Part shown: one piece after another, positions 51,397-62,639 of the stretch
Position numbering within the stretch: position 1 is the stretch's first letter
Layout: the number at the start of each line of letters is the position of its first letter
Assembly (NCBI GenBank): GCA_032716605.1
Contig: CM064538.1
Location: 25,097,446 to 25,161,445 of the forward strand
Origin: Paralithodes platypus
Lineage: Eukaryota; Arthropoda; Malacostraca; Decapoda; Lithodidae
Direction of reading: 5' to 3'
Length of the DNA stretch: 64,000 nucleotides
Translations under genes and position numbers: made by a program
The notes under the pieces: model-generated
Databases searched by the model: none
What the model was told of the DNA's origin: nothing
The model's input: only the letters and a program-made list of their open reading frames with translations

Positions 51397-51876
51397 CAAT
51401 CCCTTCTGTACCGGCGACATCCTTTTCATTCTATTTTGGCAACTATAGGACGATATCATTAAGATTAAAAAAGGTAACCAGCAATTAAAAAGCTATCTCA
51501 CTTAACCCTTTGTACCCGTTTGGGAGCCAAAGCGTCACATTTTTCCCTTGCCCCTCAACTTTCCCTTCATAATTGCTGAGGGGCACAGGGCCTTGGGTGG
51601 GGCTTTGGTTTCCCGGGCGTTTCCGCGCCCTCCTCAGCTCCCTGCCTTAGAGTGGCTTCGGTCACCTGGGTTTTGTTAGTGGTAAGCAAGGAGGGTTTTG
51701 TGGGGGCGCTCTATGGCCTTGGCCTTTCTCGGGACCTTGGGGCTGTTCGGCCAGGCAGCCTGGGGAACAACAACAACAACCCTTTGTACTACCCCAAATC
51801 ATTCTTAAACTGCACAAAATCATCAAAATATAGCTAGAATAAAACTAAAAACACATCTCGGTAAAGAAGGGGTTAA
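51397..51876. mobile_element. Family A MITE carrying an AAC SINE
   Basis: TCTGTACCGGCGACATCC on the left and GGTAAAGAAGGGGTTAA (TTAA 51873-51876) on the right; the left TTAA is degenerate (TCAA). The SINE at 51517-51777 is inside. Confidence 0.75.
51517..51777 (+). mobile_element. AAC-tailed SINE, 5'-truncated
   Basis: Target duplication AACCCTTTGTAC (51505-51516, 51778-51789). 3' end GGGGCTGTTCGGCCAGGC and (AAC)n. Confidence 0.9.
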
Positions 51877-52027
51877 GAAATTTGTTGTTGTAGTTGCCCC
51901 AAGATGCCCTTTATGGGAATCCTGCGGCATCCAGGTACCGTAGTCCCAGGTACCGCACCTCCCCGGTGGGAGGTAGGGTATTGTGAGATTGGATTGTGAG
52001 AGGGCAGCGGGTGCTAAGGTGAACTTG

Positions 52028-52583
52028 TGTTGAATGAATTGGCCAAAGGTGACCTCTTTGGTAGTGTGTGGCTGGAGCGGGTAGATAAGTTCTGTTACCT
52101 GTACTCCGGGGATACTATTGTGTTGAATGAATTGGCCAAAGGTGACCTCTTTGGTAGTGTGTGGCTGGAGCGGGTAGATAAGTTCTGTTACCTGTACTCC
52201 GGGATACTATTGTGTTGAATGAATTGGCCAAAGGTGACCTCTTTGGTAGTGTGTGGCTGGAGCGGGTAGATAAGTTCTGTTACCTGTACTCCGGGATACT
52301 ATTGTGTTGAATGAATTGGCCAAAGGTGACCTCTTTGGTAGTGTGTGGCTGGAGCGGGTAGATAAGTTCTGTTACCTGTACTCCGGGGATACTATTGTGT
52401 TGAATGAATTGGCCAAAGGTGACCTCTTTGGTAGTGTGTGGCTGGAGCGGGTAGATAAGTTCTGTTACCTGTACTCCGGGGATACTATTGTGTTGAATGA
52501 ATTGGCCAAAGGTGACCTCTTTGGTAGTGTGTGGCTGGAGCGGGTAGATAAGTTCTGTTACCTGTACTCCGGGGATACTATTT
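52028..52583 (+). repeat. 93-bp tandem repeat, six copies, from RT coding sequence
   Basis: Units start at 52028, 52121, 52213, 52305, 52398 and 52491 (93 or 92 bp; one G varies in GGGGATA). A 93-bp unit encodes 31 residues (LNELAKGDLFGSVWLERVDK, FCYLYSGDTI). It resembles the LVNKFCYLGDTIS stretch of the RTE-like LINE at ~20130-20160. Confidence 0.9.
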
Positions 52584-53002
52584 GGTAGTGTGTGGCTGGA
52601 GCGGGTAGATAAGTTCTGTTACCTGTACTCCGGAGATACTATTTGGTAGTGTGTGGCTGGAGCGGGTAGATAAGTTCTGTTACCTGTACTCCGGGGATAC
52701 TATTTGGTAGTGTGTGGCTGGAGCGGGTAGATAAGTTCTGTTACCTGTACTCCGGGGATACTATTTGGTAGTGTGTGGCTGGAGCGGGTAGATAAGTTCT
52801 GTTACCTGTACTCCGGGATACTATTTGGTAGTGTGTGGCTGGAGCGGGTAGATAAGTTCTGTTACCTGTACTCCGGGGATACTATTTGGTAGTGTGTGGC
52901 TGGAGCGGGTAGATAAGTTCTGTTACCTGTACTCCGGGGATACTATTTGGTAGTGTGTGGCTGGAGCGGGTAGATAAGTTCTGTTACCTGTACTCCGGAG
53001 AT
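52581..53002 (+). repeat. 61-bp tandem repeat, seven copies, subset of the 93-bp unit
   Basis: Starts 52581, 52642, 52703, 52764, 52824, 52885 and 52946. Each is the 93-bp unit lacking its first ~32 bp (TTTGGTAGTGTGTGGCTGGA to GGGGATACTA). Confidence 0.92.
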
Positions 53003-53412
53003 AATAATAATAATAATAAGCATGTTACTTATTTCTCATAAGCGCCAATTTTTCCGAAGAATTCACTAGCGCTCGAAAAGAGAAAGAAAAAAGAACAAAA
53101 ATCAATGCATCAAAAGAAGGCTTATATACAACACACATTTAACAATCACTAGCAGTGGCAAAATAGCCTAAACTCTATAGCCATCTGTCATGACACCTCT
53201 CTCAAAGAGAAAAGTCTTAAGTTGTCTCTTGAAGCATTCAACAGAACTCAGTTGTCTCATGGACAGCGGCATTTTAGCTAATGGTAAGGCTGAAACTGCC
53301 ACTGTTGCCAAAATATAATGTGGTGCGGGAAAGTTAAGAGAACTGTTGCCAATTGTAACTGTGAGAGAAAATCTATTTCACTCAAAGGGAAGAGTATATT
53401 ATGTTCTCGTGT
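53003..53412 (-). mobile_element. CR1-like LINE C-terminal fragment with (ATT)n tail
   Basis: The minus strand encodes RQLSSVECFKRQLKTFLFER in the C-terminal style. The 3' end is (ATT)n at ~53003-53020, like the LINE at 2975-4683. Confidence 0.6.
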
Positions 53413-53415
53413 ATT

Positions 53416-54192
53416 AACCCTTTCATTGCGGGACCCGTTCAGGAACACCATGGCAATTTACTGCAATTTAGAGCCCATTAACCCTTAAAGAGCGGTGCTC
53501 GACTTAAGTCGTGCACCAATTTGCAGCAAGTTAGGAGCATTATTAAGGCTTTTAAAGGGTTAAAATCGAGTGCAAATGGCCGGGAGCGCAGCAGGCCACA
53601 CGTCCGACACCCAGGGCTTACCGCCACCCACTGACTCACGCTCCCTGTGTTCTCGAGAGGCCGGCAGTGTAGCCAGTAGTGAGCATAGCTTGGAAAAATA
53701 TACCGCTATACGCTAAACTCCCATGTTGGTGGCACCACTGCATGAGAACCACGAGCGCTACGTAGCTCGTAGCGCTCTGGTCTCATTTTGAAGCTTTTAG
53801 TGCCTAGTTTTTTGCTGAATACATTTCTTTTCATGCAGATACTTGATTGATCATTCAGGAGGGCCTGAATATGCCCAAAATAGCCCAAAACACCCCGCTA
53901 GACAAGGGTTAAAGCCTGTGGAGACGAGTGCGATTGAGCGGGAGCACGGCAGATAACCGTCTGCTCTCCAGCACGTCTGCCGGGGCACTGAGAGTTTCAC
54001 CCCATCTCTCGAGATATATGCAGCGCTACCATAAGCAAATGTAGCGCGACATTGCTAATAATTAGCGAATATTGCCGATGTCTGTGGTAGCCCTGCGCGC
54101 TACGAAGCTCGTTCTGCTGTCATTTTATACCTAATTTCTTCTATTTTTTGTTGTTGCTGCAAATGTTTTATTTCATTTAGGCACTTTCTTAA
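53416..54192. mobile_element. TTAA-type MITE region with family G inside
   Basis: TTAACCCTTTCATTGCGGGA begins at 53416 and TTAACCCTCGGTACCCGG follows at ~54189. A CGACTTAAGTCGTGCACCAA block (~53500) also occurs at 11288. Family G occupies 53560-53912. Confidence 0.55.
53560..53912 (-). mobile_element. TTAA-flanked MITE, family G (copy 2)
   Basis: TTAA at 53560-53563 and 53909-53912; the inverse of 10914-11261 (CTCCCATGTTGGTGGCACCA; GAGGGCCTGAATATGCCCAA). Confidence 0.8.
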
Positions 54193-54199
54193 CCCTCGG

Positions 54200-54550
54200 T
54201 ACCCGGTAGGGTACAACCTTATACAAATCCGGGTGGATGGGACTCGTCAGCCTTGGTTGGCAACCTGTCTAGGGGAGAAAACCTGATACAAATCCGTACT
54301 GCTTACCTAAGGGTAAGGCAGGTTAGTGGATGGATTAGCCGAACACCACTGTAGAAAAATAGTGCTAACAAGATACACAGAGGGCCTCGGAACCAGACGG
54401 ATCCTAAATTGAGTGGCCAATCCTGTAAGTCCTTCACTAAACTGGCTCGGGTTGTCCCTCTCACAGGGAATAGGTCCGCTTGGGGGCATTCTGTTTATGG
54501 CCACCCTCGTAAGGGGAGTAAGGCGTCCGGCAATAGATAGATAGATAGAC
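54200..54550 (+). mobile_element. Probable LINE 3' UTR with (TAGA)n tail
   Basis: Ends AAGGCGTCCGGCAATAGATA and (GATA)n at ~54533-54549, matching the RTE 3' end style at 40557. ATACAAATCCG occurs twice near its start. No coding. Confidence 0.45.
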
Positions 54551-54567
54551 AAGTGAGGCATAATTTA

Positions 54568-54571
<4 letters not shown>

Positions 54572-54650
<79 letters not shown>

Positions 54651-54657
54651 CTCTCTC

Positions 54658-54695
<38 letters not shown>

Positions 54696-54706
54696 CTCTC
54701 TCTCTC

Positions 54707-54792
<86 letters not shown>
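54572..54792. repeat. (CT)n microsatellite, ~220 bp
   Basis: Nearly pure CT with a few single-base interruptions. A second run of ~80 bp is at 54908-54990. Long open frames in these runs are artefacts. Confidence 0.97.
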
Positions 54793-54795
<3 letters not shown>

Positions 54796-54905
54796 ACGTC
54801 AGAGGCAGTACACCTTATGGTCACACAGTACATTAATCATTACCATTACATTATATAAAGTAGGTTGACATGCTAATGAAGTGTAGTGCAGAGGGTTTCT
54901 ATACT

Positions 54906-54991
<86 letters not shown>

Positions 54992-54999
54992 AACCACAC

Positions 55000-55968
55000 C
55001 CATACACGCAATCTATCTATCTCTGTCTCTCACAGTAACCACCCACACACATACACCCACACACACACAATATCTCTCTCTCTCTCTCACAGTAACCACA
55101 CAGCCATACACACACACCCACAATAACTCTCTCTCTCTCACAGTAACCACACAGCAATACACACACACACACTAACTCTCTCTCTCTCTCTCACAGTAAC
55201 CACACAGCCATACACACACACACAATAACTCTCTCTCTCTCACAGTAACCACACAGCCATACACACACACACAATAACTCTCTCTCTCTCTCACAGTAAC
55301 CACACAGCAATACACACACACACAATAACTCTCTCTCTCTCTCACACACCACACAGCCATACACACACACACAATAACTCTCTCTCTCTCTCACAGTAAC
55401 CACACAGCCATACACACACACACAATAACTCTCTCTCTCTCTCACAGTAACCACACAGCAATACACACACACACACACTCTCTCTCACAGTAACCACACA
55501 GCCATACACACACACACAAAATAACTCTCTCTCTCTCTCTCACACAGTAACCACACAGCCATACACACACACACAATAACTCTCTCTCTCTCACAGTAAC
55601 CACACAACCATACACACACACCCATAACTCTCTCTCTCTCTCACAGTAACCACACAGCATACACACCACACACAAGAACACACACTCGCTCTCACAGTAA
55701 CACACACAGACACACACAAAGAACTCTCTCTCTCATAACACACAACCAACACAACACACACACACACACATCACCACACCACACACTCACTCCACACACA
55801 CAAAACAAGCACACAACCACACACACAACACACAACACACAGTAACCACATCGCACCTTCAAACACAACAAACACACACCACACACACACACACATTCTC
55901 TCTCGCAAACAGGAACTCTCTCTCAGAATTCTCTCTCACAACACCACACACATAAAGACACAAACAGA

Positions 55969-56014
<46 letters not shown>

Positions 56015-56073
56015 AACTCTCTCTCTCTCTCTCACAGTTACACCAACACACAACAAAGACACACACACAAACA

Positions 56074-56107
<34 letters not shown>

Positions 56108-56215
56108 CTACACACACACCACAAACACACACACACACACAAAAAACCCCACACCACAACAACACACACACACACCACAACACACACAAGAACCTTCTCT
56201 CCTCTCCACAGTTAC
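55000..56215. repeat. CA/CT minisatellite array
   Basis: About a dozen ~55-60-bp units: ACAGTAACCACACAGCCATA, (CA)n, ATAACT, (CT)n. They degenerate after ~55680 into irregular CA-rich sequence with a pure (CA)n at 55976-56012. Confidence 0.93.
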
Positions 56216-56997
56216 TTCCCACACTTGATTGCCAGTTGTCCACAGAAACTAACGGTTGGTGGGCTGGACAGCCAGGTGACCACCCGAACAGATACGGTTG
56301 GTTGGTTGGTGAGTGACTGTTGTGGGCCAGACATAAGGGGGTGGTATAGGGTGGACAGTATACTGTATATAGGAAGGGCACACTTCAACAACAATGACTG
56401 TCTAGTGGAGCCTATCTATCTTTATATATATATGTTTTGTTTCTGTGTGTTCATTGTTTGCTGTTGTGGTGTCCCTATTCTGGCTCTGTCTTGAGTCGCC
56501 ACCCTACTATCCCACCCAAAAAAAATTTTAAACTCAAAAAAAAAAAAGGGAAAGGAAAACAAATAGGACAAGTGTGGATTGGTCCTGTATATACCTGTAT
56601 CTCTATACAATATATATATAATATATATATATATATCCGATAGATATTACCCTATATTTATATATATTATACTATATATATATATATATATATATATTAG
56701 ACACCCAGTGACCAACCAACCACCCGTTATGTTGTGTATGGGTGTGGTTACTGAGAGACGTTGGGCCCCCCCGAGAGAGAGAGGGGAGGGAGATTGCTGC
56801 ACGGAGAGAGAGAGAGAAGGGAGGGGGGTTAACGTTCAGTAGGTGAGACAGCTGACGTTCTACGGTATGACTTGAGTGTTCTATAGGGAAAAAAAAACCC
56901 CGGTATACCAGACGTTTATGGGGAGAATCTGTGCAACCTTTTTCTGATAGTCGCCATGTTGTTTACCTCGTGTTAGTTTGTGCTTGTGTCTATTGAC
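56216..56997. other. LINE 3' tail motif, AT repeats and G-rich patches; no gene
   Basis: 56460-56510 holds GTCCCTATTCTGGCTCTGTC then TTGAGTCGCC, shared (inverted) with 18245-18275. (TA)n occurs at 56605-56697. (GA)-rich stretches lie around 56765-56820. Confidence 0.5.
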
Positions 56998-57986
56998 TTA
57001 ACCCCTTCTGTACCGGTGATGTACTTTGTATTATATTCTGGCAACTGTTAGACTATTTTGTTCAGCTTAGGAAGGATCTCTACCCATTAAAAGGCTACAG
57101 ACTATCTCAATTAACCCTCTCCGACATATGACGCGATTTTGAGCCTATTGGGGATACTTTAAAGCCTTTGTTACCATCAGGGGTATTTACAAACCTTTAG
57201 TTTAGTGACTTCAACCTCTTGCCGTTGTCTTTGAGTTAAGCTGTGTTGGAGCATAGTGGGGATACTTTAAAGCCTTTGTTACCATCAGGGGTATTTAGAA
57301 ACCTTTAGTTTAGTTACTTCAACCTCTGCAGTTGTCTTTCGTTAGCTGTGTTGAGCCGATTGGGGCTACTTTAAAGCCTTTGTTACCATCACACAGGCGT
57401 ATTTAGAACCTTTAGGTAGTTACTTCAACCTCTGCAGGTGTCTTTGAGTTAGCTGTGTTGGCCTATTGGGGATACTTTAAAGCCTTTGTTCCCCCCATTT
57501 CTTTTCCCAAGGGTATGTACAAACCTTTAGGTTAGGTACTTCAACCTCTGCAGTTGTCTTTGGGTTAGCTGTGTTGAGCCTATTGTGGATACTTTAAAGC
57601 CTTTGTTACATCAGGGGTATTAGAAACCTTTAGTTTAGTTACTTCCCCTCTGCAGTTTGTCTTTGAGTTAGCTGTGTTGAGCCTATTGGGGATACTTTAC
57701 AGCCTTTGTTACCATCAGGGGGGATTAGAAACCTTTAGTTTTAGTTACTTCAACCTCTGCAGTTGTCTTTGAGTTAGCTGTGGGCAGAAAGAAAACTAAT
57801 TTTGGAGAGGTAATGTAAGAGAGGAGAGAAACTCTATTTCTTATTGCTAAGTTGGCCATGCTCTGCGTCATATGAGTCTGAAGGGGTTAATCCTTTTAGC
57901 TACCAGATATCCTTCCTGAGCTTCATAAAATCGTCTAAATATAGCCAGAATAGAACTAAAAAGACTGGCGGTACTGAAGGGGTTAA
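56998..57986. mobile_element. Family A MITE with expanded family B inside
   Basis: Outer TTAA at 56998-57001 and 57983-57986. Family B lies at 57111-57890 with its own TTAA on each side. Confidence 0.82.
57111..57890. mobile_element. Family B MITE with ~105-bp internal tandem expansion
   Basis: Ends CCCTCTCCGACATATGACGC and CGTCATATGAGTCTGAAGGG. The interior repeats GGGGATACTTTAAAGCCTTT ... CTTTGAGTTAGCTGTGTTGA about six to seven times; the copy at 26413 has it once. Confidence 0.85.
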
Positions 57987-58394
57987 GGGGGGAGGGCCGT
58001 ATTTATTTGCTTATTTCTTCATCTTTTAATATATTTTGTAGTTTCCTCCCTAGACCTCCGGCAACACACACACACACACCCCCCCCCCCCCCCCCCCCCC
58101 CACCCCCCCCACCCCCCACCCACCACCCCACCCCCCCACCCCCACACCACCTCCCCACCCCCACACCACCCCCCCCCCCCCTCCCACCCCCCCCCACCCC
58201 CACACCAACCCCCCCCCCCCCACACACCCCACCCACACACACCCCCCCCCCCCCCCCCACCCCCCCCCCCCACCCCCCCCACACCCCCACCCCCCCCCAC
58301 CCCACCCCCCCCCCCCCCCCCCCACCCCACACAACACCCCTACACCCCACCCACCCCCACCCCCACATTCCCCACCCCCACCCCCCCCCACTCT

Positions 58395-58435
<41 letters not shown>

Positions 58436-58645
58436 ACCCCCCCTCCCCCCCCCCCCCCCCCCCCCCACACACCCCCCCACCCCCCCCTCTCCCCCCACCC
58501 CCCCCCCCCCCCCCCACACCCCCCCCCCACCCCACACCACACACACATCCACCCCCCCCCACACCCACCCACCCCCCCCCCCCCCCCCCCCACCCCCCCC
58601 CCCTCCCCCACCCCACCCACCCCCCCCACCCACCCCCCACCTCTC
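57983..58645. mobile_element. Family E MITE destroyed by CA and poly-C expansion
   Basis: TTAAGGGGGGAGGGCCGT at 57983, GTTTCCTCCCTAGACCTCCG at ~58040, and CTCTCCTTTAAGATAAATAT at ~58640 are E landmarks. Between them lies ~570 bp of (CA)n and C-rich tract. Confidence 0.6.
58066..58640. repeat. Poly-C / CCCCA low-complexity tract
   Basis: Almost entirely C with A and rare T. The base calls are unlikely to be reliable at this complexity. Proline- or glycine-rich open frames here are artefacts. Confidence 0.95.
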
Positions 58646-58662
58646 CTTTAAGATAAATATAC

Positions 58663-58762
58663 NNNNNNNNNNNNNNNNNNNNNNNNNNNNNNNNNNNNNN
58701 NNNNNNNNNNNNNNNNNNNNNNNNNNNNNNNNNNNNNNNNNNNNNNNNNNNNNNNNNNNNNN
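58663..58762. other. Assembly gap (100 N)
   Basis: Exactly 100 N, the usual placeholder for a gap of unknown size. The poly-C tract ends just before it. Confidence 0.99.
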
Positions 58763-60960
58763 TTTCTAATATTTTATGGATCATTTTTGTCATTCTACGC
58801 TGAATTATCTCCAATGAATCTATGTCCATTCTGTAATAAGGACACCATAATTGGACAGCATAATCCAATGGGGTCTCACTAATGACAAGTAAAGTTTTAA
58901 GATAACATCAGCAGTTCTGTTACTCACACTCCTAGAGATGAACCCGATAGCCTGTTTGCCTTATTACGAACGCCTATACACTGTTTTCTAGCTTCAAATC
59001 ATTGCTAACAAACACACCTAGATCTTTCTCGCAGTCTGAATTTTCTAATTCTAAATTAGCTAGTTTATATTTAACATTTGTTTGCATCTTCCCTATCTTT
59101 AATACCTTGCATTTGTCAATGTTAAACTTCATCTGCCAATTTACTGACCATTCATGTAAGGTATCTAGATCCCTTTGGAGGCACTCTATATCGCTATCTG
59201 AATCAATTGATCTCCCCATTTTAGTATCGTCTGCGAATTTACTTAGCCTACTAGTTATACCTAAATCTAGGTCATTTATGTATATAAGAAACAACAGGGG
59301 ACCTAATACCGATCCCTGGGGGACACCACTTTTGACTGCTCCCCACTCTGACTTGGTACCATTTATGCTGACTCTCTGTTTCCTACCAATTAGCCATGAC
59401 CTAATCCATCCCAACAACGACCCTCCTATTCCATGTGCCTCAACCTTTCTCATCAATCTCTCATGAGGGACTCTGTCGAAAGCTTTACTGAAATCTAAAT
59501 ATATAATATCATATGACTTGTCACCTATCTACTGCTTCATATACCTCTGAGAAAAAGCTAAGCAAATTAGTAAGGCAAGAACGTCCCTGAGTGAATCCAT
59601 GATGAGAAGAATTTATTAAGTTAAATTTTACTAAGTGGCTTCTAATTTTCCTAGCAATAATAGACTCTAGCACCTTTCCTATGATTGATGTGAGACTAAT
59701 GGGACGGTAATTGGATGCTATCGATTTATCACCTTTTTTGAAGATCGGACCTACATTTGCAAGCTTCCAAGCTTCTGGAACTAAACCTGTTTCTAATGAC
59801 TTGTTAAATATAAATGCTAATGGACTACTTAACTCATCTCTGCATTCTTTTAATACTCTAGCATATACCCTCGTCAGGACCAGGCGATTTTTGAGGTTTC
59901 AGTCTGTCAATTTCCTTAAGCACATCATTTCTACTATTACTAACTCTATACTTGCTATTTTCTATACTATCACTATATACCATATTGACTTCTGGAATCT
60001 GTGCCAAATTTTCATTAGTGAAAACGGAAAGAAACTGACTATTTAATGTACTGCACATTTCTAAATCATTTTCTGTTATTACTCTCCTATTGAAGTTTTT
60101 AGGGGGCCTATTACATCTCTAACTTTAGATTTATATAGTTGGTAAAAAGCTTTAGGGTTATTTTTTGAGTCGCTGGCTATCCTTATTTCATAATTTCTTT
60201 TTGCTTCCTGATTTCCTTTTTGACCTGTCTTGATAGAGTCTGTCAATCCACAAAAATATGAATTGTGTTATCATTTATGGTTTATTATTTGTTATTCATT
60301 AGCCTATAGAGCGTGCGAATCGAGCTCTAGGCGTATCCGGGGGCATGAGATTTTTTTTTTTAGAATTTAGGTGTCTAAAACAGTATTCCTGCAATAAAAG
60401 TTAATAGGGACCAAAAATCAAAAATTTAGCCTAGCCTACCTTTTTTTTTTTTTTTTTTTGGGGGGGCTGAGTTTCTGTTATTTCATTATACAAAAAGATT
60501 TCACTGCGTTATCACTTTTTGAAACTGTCGTTGATAGAGTCTGATAGTCTATATGTAAATGATTTTCACCTTTCTTTATTTTTCGATATATTCCTTTCTT
60601 TTTTCCTATAAGATCTATTAGCTTATTAGTCATCTATTTTGGTTGGTTCTGCGTCGATCTAAATCTTCTTTTAAGGATATATTTATTTTGAGCATTGTGG
60701 AGTGAAGCAATAAACTGGTTATATGTAGGTGGCAAGTTTAACTCTGGCATATCCTGACTTAATCGCTTAACAATAGGGTCCACCCTTAAGTCTCTTCTTA
60801 GCCCACCATAATCGGCTTTTCTGAAATCTGGGATAAGTGTCGTATTCTCTTTAGCATTCCCTGTCCATTGTATATTAAAATAAATAGATTTATGATCGCT
60901 ATTTCCTAGGTGGTCACCAATCTCTACATTATTTATCATATGTTCATTGTTACTGTTGTC
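58763..60960 (-). mobile_element. CR1/L2-like LINE, RT region, 3' end lost in the gap
   Basis: Minus order: GNSDHKSIYFNIQW (~60880, end of the endonuclease), RRDLRVDPIVKRLS, LKPQKSPGPDE (~59870), motif B SGVPQGSVLGPLLFLIYIND, motif C as FADDTKMGRSID, then WQMKFNIDKCKVLKIGK and MDYAVQLWCPYYRMDIDSLE before the gap. Several frameshifts. A ~300-bp insertion with a T18G7 tract (60245-60540) interrupts it. Confidence 0.8.
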
Positions 60961-61136
60961 TCAACATGGATCGATATGCCTAATGGGGAAAATAGGTTTT
61001 CCCGAGATTTCTAATTAATTACAAACACTAGCCTATAGGCCTATATTGATGTAAATGAACAATTGTTGTTATAAAAAACACTCGGAAAATTCGTGGTAGG
61101 CCTATTAAAATAATATTTGTCCAAACGTACTTACAA
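60961..61136. other. No feature recognised
   Basis: AT-rich junction between two LINE fragments. Confidence 0.35.
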
Positions 61137-61660
61137 AGTTGTTGTTGTTGGAGTTACAGGGCCACTCGAGCACGTCACCGCGCCCGCTCCAGCCCTTCCT
61201 TCGTAGGCGCGGAGATGCCATCGACTACAAGCGCGTCAGGCGCCCAGTCGCTGTGAGGAAGCTGCAGAAGCGGAGAATCATGGCACGTCTCATCCCCTCA
61301 GGGACCCCCCGGCCTCCGAGGAGCGTTGGCAGGGAGAGCGAGGTGATGCCAGGAGTCGAAGGCGGCCAGCGAGGAGAGACCGCTCCATGTAGAAGCGAGG
61401 ACATCTCAACACATAGTGCTCAATAGTCTCCGGCTGACCACACCACCGGCATGCATCACTACCCAGGATACCCAACCGCCGGAGGTGGCCAGAGAGCGTG
61501 GTATGGCCGATGCGTAGACTGACCAGGTGGCAGGGTCACGTCCAGACTGCGGAGCCTGTGTCTCGCCCAGGGTTGGGGAGACGAGTCCACCCGATATGCG
61601 CCGAGGGTAGTGGCAGGTAACTAACATCGGAGGGTGGCGTTCCATCGATCCATACATGCC
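61137..61660 (-). mobile_element. AAC-tailed LINE of another family, C-terminal fragment
   Basis: The minus frames around 61540-61290 read SLRIGHTTLSGHLRRLGILG and CRWCGQPETIEHYVLRCPRF, the Cys/His knuckle at the end of I/R1-like polyproteins. The 3' tail is (AAC)n at 61139-61149 (minus). A frameshift lies near 61480. Confidence 0.7.
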
Positions 61661-62084
61661 CGACGAACCACCATCTGATGGGACCGCAGATCAGCGTCCA
61701 AACTCTCACAGGATGTCTTCTTCTTCTTCTTATTGTTTAAATGTGCAGTTTGCTTGGAGGGTTGTGGTGTCTCCAGATTACTGCACAGGCGTTTTAGGAG
61801 GGGTGAAAAGAACAATTGTTAGTATAATAGGGGTTAGGAGAGATAGTAAAGGTGGATTTTATACTACTGTACTGTATATGGGGGGTAAGTTTGTCGTTGT
61901 CTTTTGAGGTCAGGGTGATTTAAGTCTAGGTGAGGGTGAGGTCAGAGATGATGATGATCAGTTGTAGTACAGTACAGTACTGCTCTATGTGTACTGTGTG
62001 ATTCAAGTCAAGGTGAGGGTGAGGTCAGAGATGATGATGATGATGATGATGATCAGTGGTGGTCACAGGATGTCAAGTTCTTCT

Positions 62085-62620
62085 TCTTCTTCTTCTTTTT
62101 GTGGAGTTGCTGTCCCCTCTCAAAGCCAGCTCACCTATGCACCGGTGACCTCCCAGAACCGATAGAGCTAGATTTAAGAATTAGTTTAGAAATTATGTAG
62201 TCGTAGAAAGGATAGTTAAAGACAAAGAATTGAAGTATATAGCTTAAGCAGAACTCTCCTCTCCTTATTTTACCCCCTCCTCCACCCCCCAATATCTTGT
62301 TCTCTCCTTATCTTAATTTATCTTTTCCCCTCTCTACTATTTAATCTCATTTTTCTTCCTCCCCCGCTCTGGTCCCCTTCTCCCCCCTCCTCCCATTCTA
62401 TCCTATTCCCTTTTCTCTTCTTGCTCACCTACTCCACGAATCTTTTCACTACCTTCATTCTTTTCCCCATTTCCCCATCTACCCCCTCTTCTGTCTCGAG
62501 ACCTAACACAAATTTTACACCCTCATCCTCCTCCTCTTTCTGCTCTTCCCATTCCCTCTCATCCTCCTCCTCTTTCTGCTCTTCCCATTCCCTCTCCCCT
62601 ACTACTGTACTTACAAAGAA
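62085..62620 (-). mobile_element. LINE 3' end with (AAG)n tail (copy 1)
   Basis: The minus strand: a frame with EEQKEEEDEGVKFVLGLETE, then a 3' UTR to AGCAACTCCACAAAAAGAAG and (AAG)n at ~62078-62097. A 36-bp internal repeat (CTCATCCTCCTCCTCTTTCT) appears twice. Confidence 0.65.
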
Positions 62621-62639
62621 GGGTTTGTTTACATTTAGC

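Noticed and set aside
54495..54858. Arg-Glu and Ser-Leu repeat proteins
   Set aside because: They are frames through pure (CT)n; no coding signal remains once the repeat is ignored.
58007..58651. Long proline-rich and glycine-rich open frames
   Set aside because: They are translations of a poly-C/CCCCA tract beside an assembly gap.
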